From NCBI GenBank assembly GCA_019455065.1, contig JACFNC010000016.1, forward strand, positions 38,653 to 102,652: DNA of 64,000 nt, read 5' to 3'. Positions 31,042-41,072 of the stretch are shown here, in pieces; the stretch's first letter is position 1; each line of letters starts with the position of its first letter. This DNA is from Rhodospirillales bacterium (GTDB taxonomy: Bacteria; Pseudomonadota; Alphaproteobacteria; Rhodospirillales; Magnetospirillaceae). The notes under the pieces are model-generated. The model saw nothing but the letters and a program-made list of their open reading frames with translations, did no database searches and was not told the DNA's origin. A program made the translations under genes and the position numbers.

Positions 31042-31410
31042 TCAAGGCTGCGGTGGGGTATCCGACTTTTTGCGACGGGGAGCGGCCTTTCGCGGGGCCT
31101 TGGCCGCGCGGGTGGGGGCGCCCGCGCCTTCGGCCTTGGCTTGTACCTCGCTCTTCGCCTTCGTCTTGGCCAAAGCCGCCTCCAGCGCCGCGACCCGCGC
31201 CGTCAGCGTTTCCTGCTCCGCCCGCGCCTTGGCGGCCATCGCCTGTACCGCCTCGAACTCGTCGCGCGTGATGAGATTCATGTCCGCCAGGATTCGTTCG
31301 AATTGCTGGCGCACCATGGCTTCGATCTCTCCCTTGATGCCGGTGAGGGTGTTGAGGGCGCCGCCGGCCACGCGGGCGAGGTCGTCGAAGAAGCGGTTTT
31401 CGGTCTGCAT
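31042..31410 (-). CDS. ubiK: Ubiquinone biosynthesis accessory factor, UbiK family
   Basis: 122 residues. The N-terminal half (FFDDLARVAGGALNTLTGIK, then GEIEAMVRQQFERILADMNL) matches the BMFP/UbiK family, small coiled-coil proteins that help assemble the aerobic ubiquinone synthesis complex. A coiled coil follows (about 50-85). The C-terminal 35 residues are Lys/Ala/Arg/Pro-rich and disordered (APRKAAPRRKKS), which is longer than in short family members. ATG 31410 is preceded by GAAAGG. Divergent from hldD. Confidence 0.88.
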   Translation of the reverse strand: MQTENRFFDDLARVAGGALNTLTGIKGEIEAMVRQQFERILADMNLITRDEFEAVQAMAAKARAEQETLTARVAALEAALAKTKAKSEVQAKAEGAGAPTRAAKAPRKAAPRRKKSDTPPQP

Positions 31411-31578
31411 TGCGCGCCTTTCGGGCAGGGTGGTTCCCGGAACGTGCCCAGATTATGGTGAGCGGAAGCCGCGCGCGCAACCTTGCTGGGGCAGCTAGCG
31501 GCTCCGCTCCCGCCCCCGCCTTGCGGGCGCCCGCCGTCCGGCCTATAAACGGCGAGGACAACAGCGAGGGCGCGATCG

Positions 31579-32562
31579 ATGTTCGTGGTCACGGGGGGAG
31601 CTGGTTTCATCGGGTCCAACATCCTCGCCGCCCTCGAGGCGCGCGGCGAGGATCTCATCGTCTGCGACCGGCTGCGCAGCAACGACAAATGGCGGAACGT
31701 CGCCAAGCGCGAACTTGCCGACGTGGTGCATCCGGACCAGATCTTCACATTTCTCGAGGCCAACAAGAAGGCGATCTCGGCCATCTTCCACATGGGCGCC
31801 ATCTCGACGACCACCGAGACGAACGCCGATCTGATCGTCACCAACAACTTCAATCTCAGCCTGGCCTTGTGGAAATGGTGCGCACGCAACGAGGTGCGTC
31901 TGATCTACGCATCGTCCGCCGCCACCTACGGTGACGGCCGGCAGGGTTTCGATGACGCCTTCTCGATCGAGGCGTTGGCAAGGCTGCGGCCGATGAACGC
32001 ATATGGCTGGAGCAAGCATCTGTTCGATCGCCGGGTCGCCCGCGAGATCAAGCGCGGCCACCAGACGCCGCCGCAATGGGCGGGCCTGAAATTCTTCAAC
32101 GTTTACGGCCCGAACGAGTATCACAAGGGTGGCCAGCAGAGCGTCGTCGCCCAGGTGTTTCCGCAGGCCGACGCCAACAGTCCGGCGCACCTTTTCCGCT
32201 CGCACCGGGCGGACTACCGCGACGGCGAGCAGCTGAGGGATTTCGTCTGGGTCGGCGACTGCGTCGACGTGATGATGTGGCTGCTCGACGACCCAAACGT
32301 CAGCGGCCTTTTCAATCTCGGCACGGGCCGCGCCCGCTCCTTCAATGACTTGGCGGCCGCGGTCTATCGCGCCCTCGGCAAGGAGCCCTACATCAAATAT
32401 GTCGACATGCCGATGGAGCTGCGGGGCCGCTACCAATATCACACCGAGGCGACGATGCACCGGCTGCGCGACGCCGGCTATACCAAGCCCTTCACCTCGC
32501 TGGAGGACGGCGTGACCGCCTATGTGCAGCGTTACCTGAACACCCCCGATCGTTACGTGTAG
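31579..32562 (+). CDS. hldD: ADP-L-glycero-D-manno-heptose 6-epimerase
   Basis: 327 residues. It converts ADP-D-glycero- to ADP-L-glycero-manno-heptose for lipopolysaccharide inner core. NAD(P)-binding TGGAGFIGSN is at residues 5-14. The extended-SDR catalytic motif is MNAYGWSKHLFD (Tyr-x-x-x-Lys), with IYASSAATYGDG supplying the Ser/Thr. FFNVYGPNEYHKG and the C-terminal RGRYQYHTEA are HldD signatures. ATG 31579 has GAGGG upstream. lgt begins four bases after its stop. Confidence 0.95.
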   Translation: MFVVTGGAGFIGSNILAALEARGEDLIVCDRLRSNDKWRNVAKRELADVVHPDQIFTFLEANKKAISAIFHMGAISTTTETNADLIVTNNFNLSLALWKWCARNEVRLIYASSAATYGDGRQGFDDAFSIEALARLRPMNAYGWSKHLFDRRVAREIKRGHQTPPQWAGLKFFNVYGPNEYHKGGQQSVVAQVFPQADANSPAHLFRSHRADYRDGEQLRDFVWVGDCVDVMMWLLDDPNVSGLFNLGTGRARSFNDLAAAVYRALGKEPYIKYVDMPMELRGRYQYHTEATMHRLRDAGYTKPFTSLEDGVTAYVQRYLNTPDRYV

Positions 32563-32566
32563 CGCA

Positions 32567-33358
32567 GTGGGCATTCCTTATCCGGATATCGACCCGGTTC
32601 TGATTCAGTTCGGCCCCTTCGCCATCCGCTGGTATGCGCTCGCGTATATCGCCGGATTGCTGGGCGGGTGGTGGTATCTGCGTTTCTTGGTGCGCCGCCC
32701 GCCGCACGCCATGAAGCGAGAGGAAGTCGATGATTTCCTCGTTTGGGCGACCCTGGGCGTGGTGCTGGGCGGCCGGCTCGGCTACGTCCTGTTCTACAAG
32801 CCCCTCTACTATCTGGCCAACCCGCTCGAGATCGTTTTCGTCTGGCAAGGGGGGATGTCGTTCCACGGCGGCCTGCTGGGAGTGGCGATCGCCACCCTGC
32901 TCTACTGCTGGCGACGCAGGCTCGACGTCCTGGCGGTCGGCGACGCCATCGCCTGCGTCGCTCCCATCGGCCTGTTCTTCGGGCGCATCGCCAACTTCAT
33001 CAATGGCGAACTGTTCGGACGCCCCGCCCCCGACGTGCCCTGGGCCATGGTCTTTCCCAACGGCGGGCCGGTGCCACGCCACCCCAGCCAGCTCTACGAA
33101 GCGGGGCTTGAGGGTTTGGTGTTGCTGGCCGTCATGTACGGCCTGTGGCGCATCGACGCCGTGCGCATGCGGATTGGAACGCTGATCGGCGCATTCCTGA
33201 TCGGCTATGCGCTGGCGCGGATCATCGCGGAGTTCTTCCGCGAACCGGATGCCCATCTCGGTTTCCTGTTCGCCGGCGCCACGATGGGGCAACTCTTGTC
33301 GCTGCCGATGTTGGCGGCCGGGTTGGCGTTCGTCCTTTGGCCCCGCCGCAGGGCTTGA
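32567..33358 (+). CDS. lgt: Prolipoprotein diacylglyceryl transferase
   Basis: 263 residues from GTG 32567. It is a seven-helix inner-membrane enzyme that attaches diacylglycerol from phosphatidylglycerol to the lipobox Cys. Signatures seen: GGRLGYVLFYKP, SFHGGLLGV, the Lgt motif GRIANFINGELFGRP and RHPSQLYEAGLEG. No obvious ribosome site precedes the GTG, and only four bases separate it from hldD, suggesting coupling. Two probable lipoproteins in this window would be substrates. Confidence 0.96.
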   Translation: MGIPYPDIDPVLIQFGPFAIRWYALAYIAGLLGGWWYLRFLVRRPPHAMKREEVDDFLVWATLGVVLGGRLGYVLFYKPLYYLANPLEIVFVWQGGMSFHGGLLGVAIATLLYCWRRRLDVLAVGDAIACVAPIGLFFGRIANFINGELFGRPAPDVPWAMVFPNGGPVPRHPSQLYEAGLEGLVLLAVMYGLWRIDAVRMRIGTLIGAFLIGYALARIIAEFFREPDAHLGFLFAGATMGQLLSLPMLAAGLAFVLWPRRRA

Positions 33359-34434
33359 CGCCCCTCGCCGCCCTTCTTCGCGAACGCATCCGGACGAAGG
33401 GGCCGATCTCGGTGGCCGAATACATGGCCACCGCTTTGGGCGACCCCGACCACGGTTACTACCGCAAGAAGGACCCGCTTGGCGCGGCCGGGGATTTCAT
33501 TACCGCCCCCGAGATAAGCCAGATGTTCGGGGAAATCGTTGGCCTGTGGTGCGTCGCCACATGGCAAACGATGGGGGCGCCCAGGCGTTTCAATCTTGTT
33601 GAACTGGGCCCGGGGCGCGGCACGCTGATGGCCGACCTGCTGCGCGCCGCCCGGCTGGTACCGGAGTTCGAGAGGGCCGCGCGTCTGCATCTGGTGGAGA
33701 CCAGCCCCGCGCTCAGAAAGGCGCAGCGAAAAACCTTGGGCGAAAGGCGCGTGCGCTGGCATGACGAGTTCGCGCAAGTGCCGCGGGCGCCCACCCTGGT
33801 GGTCGCCAACGAGTTCTTCGACGCCCTGCCAATCCGGCAGTTCATTTTCCTCGACGGCATATGGCGAGAGCGTTTGATCGATTGCGTGCAGGACGAGTTT
33901 GCCTTGGTTGCGGGCCCTCCGCTTTTGGGCGATCTTCCCTGGGGCTGTCATGGCGCCGCGACGGATGGGGCGATCGCCGAGGTCTGCCCGGCGGCCCGTT
34001 CGCTCGCCGCCGCAATCGGCCAACTCGTCACGCAGAATGGCGGCGCTGCCCTGATCATCGACTATGGCCCGACGCGCAGCGGCTACGGCGACAGCTTGCA
34101 GGCGGTGCGCGGCCATCGCTACCACCCCCCGCTGGCCGACCCCGGCGAGGCCGACCTTACAGCCCACGTCGATTTTCAGGCGCTGGCAGAGGCGGCCGCA
34201 CCGGCCGTCGCGCACGGGCCGGTCGCGCAGGGGCTGTGGCTCCGGCGCTTGGGCATCGAAATGCGCGCCGCGGCTCTCGCCCAGGCCAATCCTTCAAAGG
34301 CCGGCGAGGTCGCGCTGGCCTGCCGACGCTTGATCGCGCCCTCGGAAATGGGCACCCTGTTCAAGGTACTCGCCATCGCCGCGCCCAACTTGCCGACGCT
34401 TCCCGGCATCGCGGACGAGGAAGGACGACGATGA
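33355..34434 (+). CDS. SAM-dependent methyltransferase, MidA/NDUFAF7 family
   Basis: 359 residues if it starts at TTG 33355, which overlaps the lgt stop (TTGA). The frame is open into lgt, but family homology begins at LTPLAALLRERI. Motifs: AEYMATALGDPDHGYY, GDFITAPEISQMFGE, SAM-binding VELGPGRGTLMADLLRA, and ANEFFDALPIRQF. In mitochondria the orthologue symmetrically dimethylates an arginine of the complex I subunit NDUFS2; whether the bacterial protein acts on NuoD is inference. Its end overlaps pgeF (ATGA), giving an lgt-methyltransferase-pgeF coupled run common in alphaproteobacteria. Confidence 0.9.
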   Translation: MTPLAALLRERIRTKGPISVAEYMATALGDPDHGYYRKKDPLGAAGDFITAPEISQMFGEIVGLWCVATWQTMGAPRRFNLVELGPGRGTLMADLLRAARLVPEFERAARLHLVETSPALRKAQRKTLGERRVRWHDEFAQVPRAPTLVVANEFFDALPIRQFIFLDGIWRERLIDCVQDEFALVAGPPLLGDLPWGCHGAATDGAIAEVCPAARSLAAAIGQLVTQNGGAALIIDYGPTRSGYGDSLQAVRGHRYHPPLADPGEADLTAHVDFQALAEAAAPAVAHGPVAQGLWLRRLGIEMRAAALAQANPSKAGEVALACRRLIAPSEMGTLFKVLAIAAPNLPTLPGIADEEGRR

Positions 34435-35189
34435 TCACCGTTTCCGCCCTCAATGACCTGCCTGCCGTCCGTCACGCGTTCTTTTCCCGCGTCGGCGGGG
34501 TGTCCGATGGCATCTACGGATCGCTGAATTGCGGCCTGGGCTCGCGGGATGATCGACAACGCGTGATCATCAACCGGGGGCGGGCGATGGAGATGATCGA
34601 CCAGCCGCCCGTGGCGCTGACGACCGTCCATCAAGCCCACACGTCTCAGGCGGTGGTCGTCGAGGGCCTGCGCCAGGGCGACCCGCCGGTCGCCGACGCC
34701 ATGGTTACGAACGTTCCCGGAGTCGCCCTCGGCATCGTCACGGCCGACTGCGCGCCGATACTCTTCGCCGACCGCCAGGCCGGAGTCGTCGGGGCCGCCC
34801 ATGCCGGCTGGCGCGGCGCCCTGGGGGGGGTGGTCGAGGCGACAGTGGCGGCCATGGAACGGCTGGGCGCCGTCCGCAAGGACATGACCGCCGTCATCGG
34901 CCCCTGCATAGGCTTCCGCTCCTATGAGGTCGGCCCGGAGTTTCCCGCCCCCTTTCTCGTCGACGAGGGTAACCTCCGGTTTTTCGAGCCGTCGCACCGG
35001 CCCGGCCACCATCTTTTCGACCTTGCCGGCTACGTGGCGCGGCGCATCGCCGGAACGGGGGTCGCGGTCCATCGCACCCCTTGCGACACCTTTCGCGAGG
35101 AGCAGCGATTCTTCAGCTTTCGCCGCGCCACGTTGCGCGGCGAGCCGGATTATGGCAGGCAGCTTTCGGTGATCGTTCTCGAGGATTGA
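34431..35189 (+). CDS. pgeF: Peptidoglycan editing factor / multicopper-type polyphenol oxidase
   Basis: 252 residues from ATG 34431 (overlapping the previous stop by four bases). It belongs to the YfiH/PgeF/laccase-domain family. Metal-site motifs are VHQAHTSQ, TADCAPILFAD and GAAHAGWRGAL, with IGPCIGFRSYEVG and EEQRFFSFRR downstream. In E. coli PgeF removes wrongly incorporated L-Ser from peptidoglycan precursors; other members have purine nucleoside activity (human FAMIN/LACC1), so the substrate here is not certain. Confidence 0.9.
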   Translation: MITVSALNDLPAVRHAFFSRVGGVSDGIYGSLNCGLGSRDDRQRVIINRGRAMEMIDQPPVALTTVHQAHTSQAVVVEGLRQGDPPVADAMVTNVPGVALGIVTADCAPILFADRQAGVVGAAHAGWRGALGGVVEATVAAMERLGAVRKDMTAVIGPCIGFRSYEVGPEFPAPFLVDEGNLRFFEPSHRPGHHLFDLAGYVARRIAGTGVAVHRTPCDTFREEQRFFSFRRATLRGEPDYGRQLSVIVLED

Positions 35190-35195
35190 ACGCCC

Positions 35196-35261
35196 GTGCC
35201 ACACATGGTCATGCTGCTCGTGTTCCTGCTGCTGGCGCTCTTGGCCACCTGCGCCTTGTGA
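35196..35261 (+). CDS. Possible 21-residue hydrophobic leader peptide
   Basis: A tiny frame, GTG 35196 to TGA 35259-35261, encodes a peptide that is almost entirely a hydrophobic helix. Its stop shares a base with the ATG of the next lipoprotein gene (TGATG), the same coupling seen at other junctions here. GAGGA lies about ten bases before the GTG; an internal ATG at 35205 could also serve. It may be a real micro-protein or only a translational leader, and nothing but spacing and composition supports it. Confidence 0.4.
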   Translation: MPHMVMLLVFLLLALLATCAL

Positions 35262-36043
35262 TGCGGCGCCACCTCTGCCTCGCCTGCCTGCTGTGGATTT
35301 CGGCCTGTGGGGACCTGCCGCAGCCGTTCCGCCACGAGACCCGCAATCCCCTTCTCGATCCCACGCCGATCGCGGGCGTCACCGTCGCGCCGGTCGTCGA
35401 CGCGCCCGACCCCGAGCTTCTTGCCGAGTCGATGGCCGCCGCCTTGGTCGCCGAAGACGTGGCGGCGGTGCCGGGCGCGCCGCGCCCCGGCCGCCGATGG
35501 GTGGAGGCTACCGTTGTCGATGACGGCGGATCGCTGCTCGTCGCCTGGCAACTGCGCGAGCCCGACGGGCGTCTCCTCGCCCAGGACATCCAGCGCCATG
35601 ACCGTGCAACCTGGGCCGCACCCGAGAGCCGGAACGCAGGCACGCAAACCGCCGCCGCCGCATTGGCCAAGGCCCTGCGCCAGGAAAACCCGCTCCCGCG
35701 GATTTCGGTGTTGCGGGTCGCGGGCGCTCCTGGGGATGGCTCCGCCGCCCTGACCGAAGCGATGACGAGGGCACTGCGCCGCGCCGGAGCCACCGTCGTT
35801 GACGAGGAACCCCACCTTGCCATCGAAGGGTTGGTTGCGCTTGCGCCGGGGCCACCGGGCCATGAGATGATCACGGTGACTTGGGTGATAAGAAAGCCGG
35901 ACGGAACCGCGGTGGCCACCCTGGATCAGTCGAATCCCGTGCCGAAACACCTGGTCTGGGGCAACTGGAGCGGCCTCGCCTCGGCCATCGCCGACGCCGC
36001 TGCGAGGGGGATCATCGAGGTCGTCCGGGGTACCCCCCGGTGA
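35261..36043 (+). CDS. Probable lipoprotein of unknown function
   Basis: 260 residues. N-terminus MRRHLCLACLLWISACGDLP is a lipoprotein signal with lipobox Cys16 (WISAC). The mature part is alpha/beta in character and rich in Ala/Pro, with VEATVVDDGGSLLVAWQL, SVLRVAGAPGDGSAALTEAM and EPHLAIEGLVAL; the pattern resembles envelope proteins with repeated beta-alpha halves, but no named family is recognised. It lies between pgeF and prs. The frame opens upstream inside pgeF, but homology-free sequence there and the lipobox favour ATG 35261. Confidence 0.75.
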   Translation: MRRHLCLACLLWISACGDLPQPFRHETRNPLLDPTPIAGVTVAPVVDAPDPELLAESMAAALVAEDVAAVPGAPRPGRRWVEATVVDDGGSLLVAWQLREPDGRLLAQDIQRHDRATWAAPESRNAGTQTAAAALAKALRQENPLPRISVLRVAGAPGDGSAALTEAMTRALRRAGATVVDEEPHLAIEGLVALAPGPPGHEMITVTWVIRKPDGTAVATLDQSNPVPKHLVWGNWSGLASAIADAAARGIIEVVRGTPR

Positions 36044-36059
36044 AGCGCCGGTAACACCA

Positions 36060-36088
36060 TTTACAGTCCATTTTTCGGCTGTTACATT
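36060..36088 (+). promoter_or_regulatory. Candidate prs promoter
   Basis: TTTACA, a 17-base spacer, then TACATT, ending 62 bases before the prs ATG. It is a fair sigma-70 match in an AT-rich patch and would start transcription of the prs-rplY-pth-ychF group. Confidence 0.4.
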
Positions 36089-36150
36089 CCGGCCCGTCCG
36101 GCGAAGAAATCGCCGGCTGGTGCGGCAGTTCTGCCCCTAGGGGTCTCGAC

Positions 36151-37082
<932 letters not shown>

Positions 37083-37083
<1 letters not shown>

Positions 37084-37150
37084 GAGGTTGAAAACCTCCA
37101 GCCGTCGGTGTAAACGACGGCACTTCGGCGGTGGCACCCCTGGAGGCCAC
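37083..37150 (+). promoter_or_regulatory. Leader with three successive hairpins before rplY
   Basis: Directly after the prs stop lie GGAGGTT/AACCTCC (37083-37099, loop of 3), GCCGTCG/CGACGGC (37101-37121, loop of 7) and GTGGC/GCCAC (37131-37150). None is followed by a T-tract, so they look like RNA structure, not an intrinsic terminator. They could be a processing site or a control element for L25. Confidence 0.5.
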
Positions 37151-37179
37151 GCCGCGCTTCTCATTGGAGTTTCGAAGAC

Positions 37180-37776
37180 ATGACCGAGACCACCACCATC
37201 AGCGCCATGGTGCGCGACCGGGCCGGAAAGGGGGCCGCCCGTGCGACGCGCCGCGCCGGCCACATTCCCGGCGTCATCTACGGCGGCAAGCAACCCCCGA
37301 TCTGCATCTCTGTCGAGCCGAAGTGGCTCAAGATCGAGATGCTCAAGCCCGGCTTCCTCACCCGCCTGTTCAACATCGACCTCGGCAAGGACGGCACCCA
37401 TCGCACCCTGCCGCGCGACGTCCAGCTCGACCCGGTGACCGACCAGCCGCTGCATGTCGATTTCATGCGCGTCACCGGCGAATCGGTCGTTCATGTGGCG
37501 GTTCCCGTCTCGTTCATCAACGAAGGGCTGTCGCCGGGGCTCAAGCGCGGTGGCGTGCTCAATATCGTGCGACACGAGATCGAGCTGTACTGCAAGCCCG
37601 ATGACATTCCGCATTCGCTGGTCGTCGACCTCGCGGGCCTCGACATCGGCGACTCGGTGCATATCAGCCACATAAAGCTGCCGGCAGGGGCGACGCCCAC
37701 CATTACCGACCGCGACTTCACGGTGGCGTCGGTAGCGGCGCCGACGGTGACCCGCGGCGGAGAAGCCGGCGCGTAG
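37180..37776 (+). CDS. rplY: 50S ribosomal protein L25/general stress protein Ctc
   Basis: 198 residues, the long Ctc (TL5-like) form of bL25. An N-terminal 5S-rRNA-binding domain (VRDRAGKGAARATRRAGHIP, then GVIYGG) is followed by the C-terminal beta domain (VPVSFINEGLSPGLKRGGVL, then LAGLDIGDSVHISHIKLP). It binds 5S rRNA in the large subunit. ATG 37180 follows TGGAGTTTCGAAGAC. The gene is six bases before pth. Confidence 0.95.
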   Translation: MTETTTISAMVRDRAGKGAARATRRAGHIPGVIYGGKQPPICISVEPKWLKIEMLKPGFLTRLFNIDLGKDGTHRTLPRDVQLDPVTDQPLHVDFMRVTGESVVHVAVPVSFINEGLSPGLKRGGVLNIVRHEIELYCKPDDIPHSLVVDLAGLDIGDSVHISHIKLPAGATPTITDRDFTVASVAAPTVTRGGEAGA

Positions 37777-37782
37777 GACACC

Positions 37783-38397
37783 ATGCGACTGGTGGTGGGT
37801 CTCGGCAACCCGGGCGCCGCCTACGCCAGGAATCGGCACAACATCGGCTTCATGGCGGCGGACGCCCTCGTCCGCCGTCATTCTTTCGGCCCGTGGCGCA
37901 GCAAGTTCCAGGGCGAGGTGGCGGACGGCGCGATCGACGGCGAGCGCGTGCTCCTGCTCAAGCCGCAGACCTACATGAACCTGTCCGGGCAGTCGGTGGC
38001 GGCGGCCGTTCGCTTCCACAAGATTGAGTTGAACGACGTGATCGTCATCCACGACGAGCTTGACCTCGCACCGGGAAGGCTGCGGGTCAAGAAGGGTGGC
38101 GGAGCCGGCGGCCACAACGGGCTGCGCAGCATCGACGCGCATCTCGGGCCGGACTACTGGCGGGTGCGCCTGGGCGTCGGCCATCCCGGCGAGAAGGACC
38201 GCGTCACCGGCCATGTGCTCAACGACTTCGCCAAGGCGGACGAGGCTTGGCTGACGCCCCTGCTCGACGCGGTCGCCGATGCCTTCCCCCTGCTGCTGGC
38301 GGGGGACGACAACGGTTTCATGAACAAAGTCCAGGTGCTGACCCGGCCGCCGAAGGCCGACAAGGACAAGAAAGCGGAGCCCAAGGATGGGATTTAA
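37783..38397 (+). CDS. pth: Peptidyl-tRNA hydrolase
   Basis: 204 residues. It frees tRNA from prematurely released peptidyl-tRNA. Catalytic motif [20 protein letters not shown] includes the active His; [33 protein letters not shown] and [14 protein letters not shown] are family signatures. The Lys-rich C-terminus ([13 protein letters not shown]) is longer than in E. coli. It overlaps ychF by 11 bases. Confidence 0.97.
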   Translation: MRLVVGLGNPGAAYARNRHNIGFMAADALVRRHSFGPWRSKFQGEVADGAIDGERVLLLKPQTYMNLSGQSVAAAVRFHKIELNDVIVIHDELDLAPGRLRVKKGGGAGGHNGLRSIDAHLGPDYWRVRLGVGHPGEKDRVTGHVLNDFAKADEAWLTPLLDAVADAFPLLLAGDDNGFMNKVQVLTRPPKADKDKKAEPKDGI

Positions 38398-39487
38398 CTG
38401 CGGTATCGTCGGCCTGCCCAATGTCGGCAAGTCCACCCTGTTCAACGCGCTGACCTCGACGGCGGCGGCGCAGGCGGCGAACTATCCGTTCTGCACCATC
38501 GAGCCCAACGTCGGCCGCGTGGCCGTGCCCGACGAGCGCCTGGAGAAACTGGCCGCCATCGCCAGGTCGGGAAAGATCATTCCCACGCAGCTCGAATTCG
38601 TCGACATCGCCGGGCTGGTCCGCGGCGCCAGCCGCGGCGAGGGCCTGGGCAACCAGTTCCTCGCCAACATCCGCGAGGTCGATGCCATCGTCCACGTTCT
38701 GCGCTGTTTCGAGGATTCCGACGTCACGCATGTCGAAGGCGGCGTCGACCCGGTGCGGGACGCCGAGACGGTCGAGACCGAACTCATGCTGGCCGACCTC
38801 GACAGCCTGGAGCGGCGCGTCGTGGCCGCGGGAAAGAAGGCCAAGGGCGGCGACAAGGAGGCGAAGGCCCAGCTCGCCGTCATGGAACCGGTGCTGGCCG
38901 CCCTGCGCGAGGGCCGTCCGGCGCGCAGCCTCGCCTTCGACGGCGAGGAGGCGGAGGTCCTCAAGCAGCTGGGCCTGATGACGGCCAAGCCGGTTCTATA
39001 CGTGTGCAACGTGGAGGAGGCGGCGGCAGCCGCCGGCAACAGCCACTCCGCCGCCGTCGCGGCCAAGGCCGAGGCCGAGGGGGCCGCCTGGGTGGTGATC
39101 TCGGCCGCCATCGAGGCGGAGGTGGCGATGCTCTCCGACGACGCGGAGAAGCGCGAATTTCTGGAGACGCTTGGGCTGGCCGAAACCGGCCTTGCCCGCG
39201 TCATACGCGCCGGCTATGGCCTGCTGCGCCTCATCACGTTCTTTACGGTGGGGCCCAAGGAGGCGCACGCCTGGACGGTGCGCCAGGGCGCCAAGGCGCC
39301 TGAGGCGGCGGGGGTCATCCATTCCGATTTCGAGCGCGGCTTCATTCGCGCCGAGACCATCTCCTACGCCGATTTCATCGCCTGCGGCGGCGAACAGGGC
39401 GCCAAGGAAGCGGGCCGCATGCGCCTGGAGGGCAAGGAATACGTCGTCCAGGATGGCGACGTCTTCCACTTTCTGTTCAACGTCTGA
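38387..39487 (+). CDS. ychF: Redox-regulated ATPase YchF (Obg family)
   Basis: 366 residues. N-terminal P-loop [16 protein letters not shown] (about 8-23) and [20 protein letters not shown] (switch region) identify the Obg/YchF group, which prefers ATP. A coiled-coil insertion (about 125-200) and a C-terminal TGS domain ([30 protein letters not shown]) complete it. It binds ribosomes and is implicated in translation and oxidative-stress response. It converges with the VOC gene with six bases between. Confidence 0.97.
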   Translation: MGFNCGIVGLPNVGKSTLFNALTSTAAAQAANYPFCTIEPNVGRVAVPDERLEKLAAIARSGKIIPTQLEFVDIAGLVRGASRGEGLGNQFLANIREVDAIVHVLRCFEDSDVTHVEGGVDPVRDAETVETELMLADLDSLERRVVAAGKKAKGGDKEAKAQLAVMEPVLAALREGRPARSLAFDGEEAEVLKQLGLMTAKPVLYVCNVEEAAAAAGNSHSAAVAAKAEAEGAAWVVISAAIEAEVAMLSDDAEKREFLETLGLAETGLARVIRAGYGLLRLITFFTVGPKEAHAWTVRQGAKAPEAAGVIHSDFERGFIRAETISYADFIACGGEQGAKEAGRMRLEGKEYVVQDGDVFHFLFNV

Positions 39488-39493
39488 GCAACC

Positions 39494-40348
39494 TCAGGCC
39501 TGCGTGAGTTCCAGAAAGACCCCGTTGGCGTCGGCCGGCGAGATGCGGATGGTACCTTCGTTGTCGCGGCTGAAGGGCACCCCCTGATCGTCGAGCCAGC
39601 GCGCGGCGGCGTCGGCATCGGACACGGCCAGGGTGGCGGCGACGATGGCCGGCGCCTCGGGCGGCGGGTCGAGGTCGGCCTCGGGATGAAGCTGGGTGAG
39701 ATCCTCTGGACGGGTCAGCAGAACCAGGCCGTTTCCGGTGTGGACGGCGACGGTATTGTCGGTGGCTATGGCCGAACCGGCACCGAACACGGTTTCGTAG
39801 GCCAGGGCGGATTCGAGAGCGTCGTCGACGACCACGGTAAGGGCGTTGATTCGCCGCGCCCCGTTGGGGTGGCGCAGCCACTCGTCCCGGCGCAGCAGCG
39901 TCGGGGTGAAATGCTGGCACAGGAACGAGGACGCCCCCGGCGTGGCACTGTCGGGAAGGGGCAGGATCGCGAAACGCAGCCGGGCCGCGCCCGGTTCCTC
40001 GCCGAGCGGCCGCGTTAGCGCCGTCGGCTCGCCGACCGCCAGGCCGGCCGCCCGCAGAGCCCGGCCCGCAGCCTCCGCGTCGTCAGCGCCGAAGGCGATG
40101 GCCGACAACCCCTCGCCCCGGTCGGCAAGATGCGCGCGCAGCAGGTCGGCCCGCTGGCCCGGTCCCACCGGGCTGATCAACTCAAGGTACTCGCGGGCGA
40201 ACATCACGCAGTGGTTGGCCGTGCCCCATTCCGGGTGGCGGCCGCGCGGAGTGGTGATGAAACCGAGGCGTCGCCACGTGGCGGCGGCGCTGTCGAGATC
40301 GCGCACCGCGATCAGGCTATGGTCGATGCCGGAGATGTGATTGTGCAT
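39494..40348 (-). CDS. VOC family protein (Glyoxalase_3-type)
   Basis: 284 residues containing two vicinal-oxygen-chelate modules: N-terminal GIDHSLIAVRDLDSAAATWR, then RLGFITTPRGRHPEWGTANH, and a C-terminal repeat starting around INALTVVVDDALESAL with FGAGSAIATDN. The histidines and Glu at module ends (HCVMFAREYLELI) could bind a metal. The family includes dioxygenases and glyoxalase-like enzymes, so the substrate cannot be assigned. Single gene, convergent with ychF and on the same strand as the aldolase gene 72 bp away. Confidence 0.82.
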   Translation of the reverse strand: MHNHISGIDHSLIAVRDLDSAAATWRRLGFITTPRGRHPEWGTANHCVMFAREYLELISPVGPGQRADLLRAHLADRGEGLSAIAFGADDAEAAGRALRAAGLAVGEPTALTRPLGEEPGAARLRFAILPLPDSATPGASSFLCQHFTPTLLRRDEWLRHPNGARRINALTVVVDDALESALAYETVFGAGSAIATDNTVAVHTGNGLVLLTRPEDLTQLHPEADLDPPPEAPAIVAATLAVSDADAAARWLDDQGVPFSRDNEGTIRISPADANGVFLELTQA

Positions 40349-40420
40349 GGCGAGTCCCGCGTCTACATCCCGCGTCTAGCAGACACGCACCGGCAAAGCC
40401 GAGTCAACAGGCCTCGCGGC

Positions 40421-41071
40421 TTAGTCCCGCCCGGCGGCCTGCCCGTAAGTCCGGAACTTCTCGAGCACGCGCTCCATTTCGTCATCCGGCAATACGTTGG
40501 GCGCTCCCACCTGGAGGGCACGCCAGTACTGCTCGGCCAGGGACTCGACCTCGACCGCGAGAGCCAAGGCGGCCGCCAGATCGCGCCCCACCGAGATCAT
40601 CCCGTGGTTGGCCAGCAGGCAGGCGCGGCGATCCGCCAAAGCCGCGACCGCATGGTCGGAAAGTTCCTGGGTGCCGAAGGTCGCGTAGGGCGCGCAGCGG
40701 ATGCTGTCGCCGCCGGCAACGGCGACCATGTAGTGGAAGGCTGGAATGCCGCGGCCCAATACGGCAAGGGTGGTGCAGAACGGCGCGTGGGTATGGACCA
40801 CCGCACCGACCTCGGGACGCGCCGCCAGAACATCGCGGTGAAAACGCCACTCGCTGGAGGGCTTGCGCGCGCCCTCCGCGGTGCCGTCGAAGAGCATGAA
40901 AACGATATCCGCTGCCCGCAATTCGGCTGCGGGCAGGCCCGATGGTGTGATCAGGAAGCCGTCCGCCAGACGCAGGCTGACGTTGCCGGCACTGCCCTTG
41001 TTGAGGCCGAGTTCGGAAAGGCGAAGGGCGGCGTCGATGATGGCGTGCCGCTCGCGGACGGTGGTGAGCAT
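40421..41071 (-). CDS. Class II aldolase, probable 5-(methylthio)ribulose-1-phosphate aldolase
   Basis: 216 residues, class II aldolase/adducin family. Metal-binding histidines are in VVHTHAPFCTTLAV and CLLANHGMIS; the phosphate-binding GSAGNVSLR is near residue 27. On its own it would be called fuculose-phosphate aldolase-like. Its ATG is one base after the mtnA stop (TGACATG), and mtnP is nearby, the same set (MtnP, MtnA, Ald2) described in Rhodospirillum rubrum as the DHAP shunt. There the aldolase splits methylthioribulose 1-phosphate into DHAP and (methylthio)acetaldehyde. The specific assignment rests on context; MtnB-type dehydratase is the alternative within the same fold. Confidence 0.8.
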   Translation of the reverse strand: MLTTVRERHAIIDAALRLSELGLNKGSAGNVSLRLADGFLITPSGLPAAELRAADIVFMLFDGTAEGARKPSSEWRFHRDVLAARPEVGAVVHTHAPFCTTLAVLGRGIPAFHYMVAVAGGDSIRCAPYATFGTQELSDHAVAALADRRACLLANHGMISVGRDLAAALALAVEVESLAEQYWRALQVGAPNVLPDDEMERVLEKFRTYGQAAGRD

Positions 41072-41072
41072 G

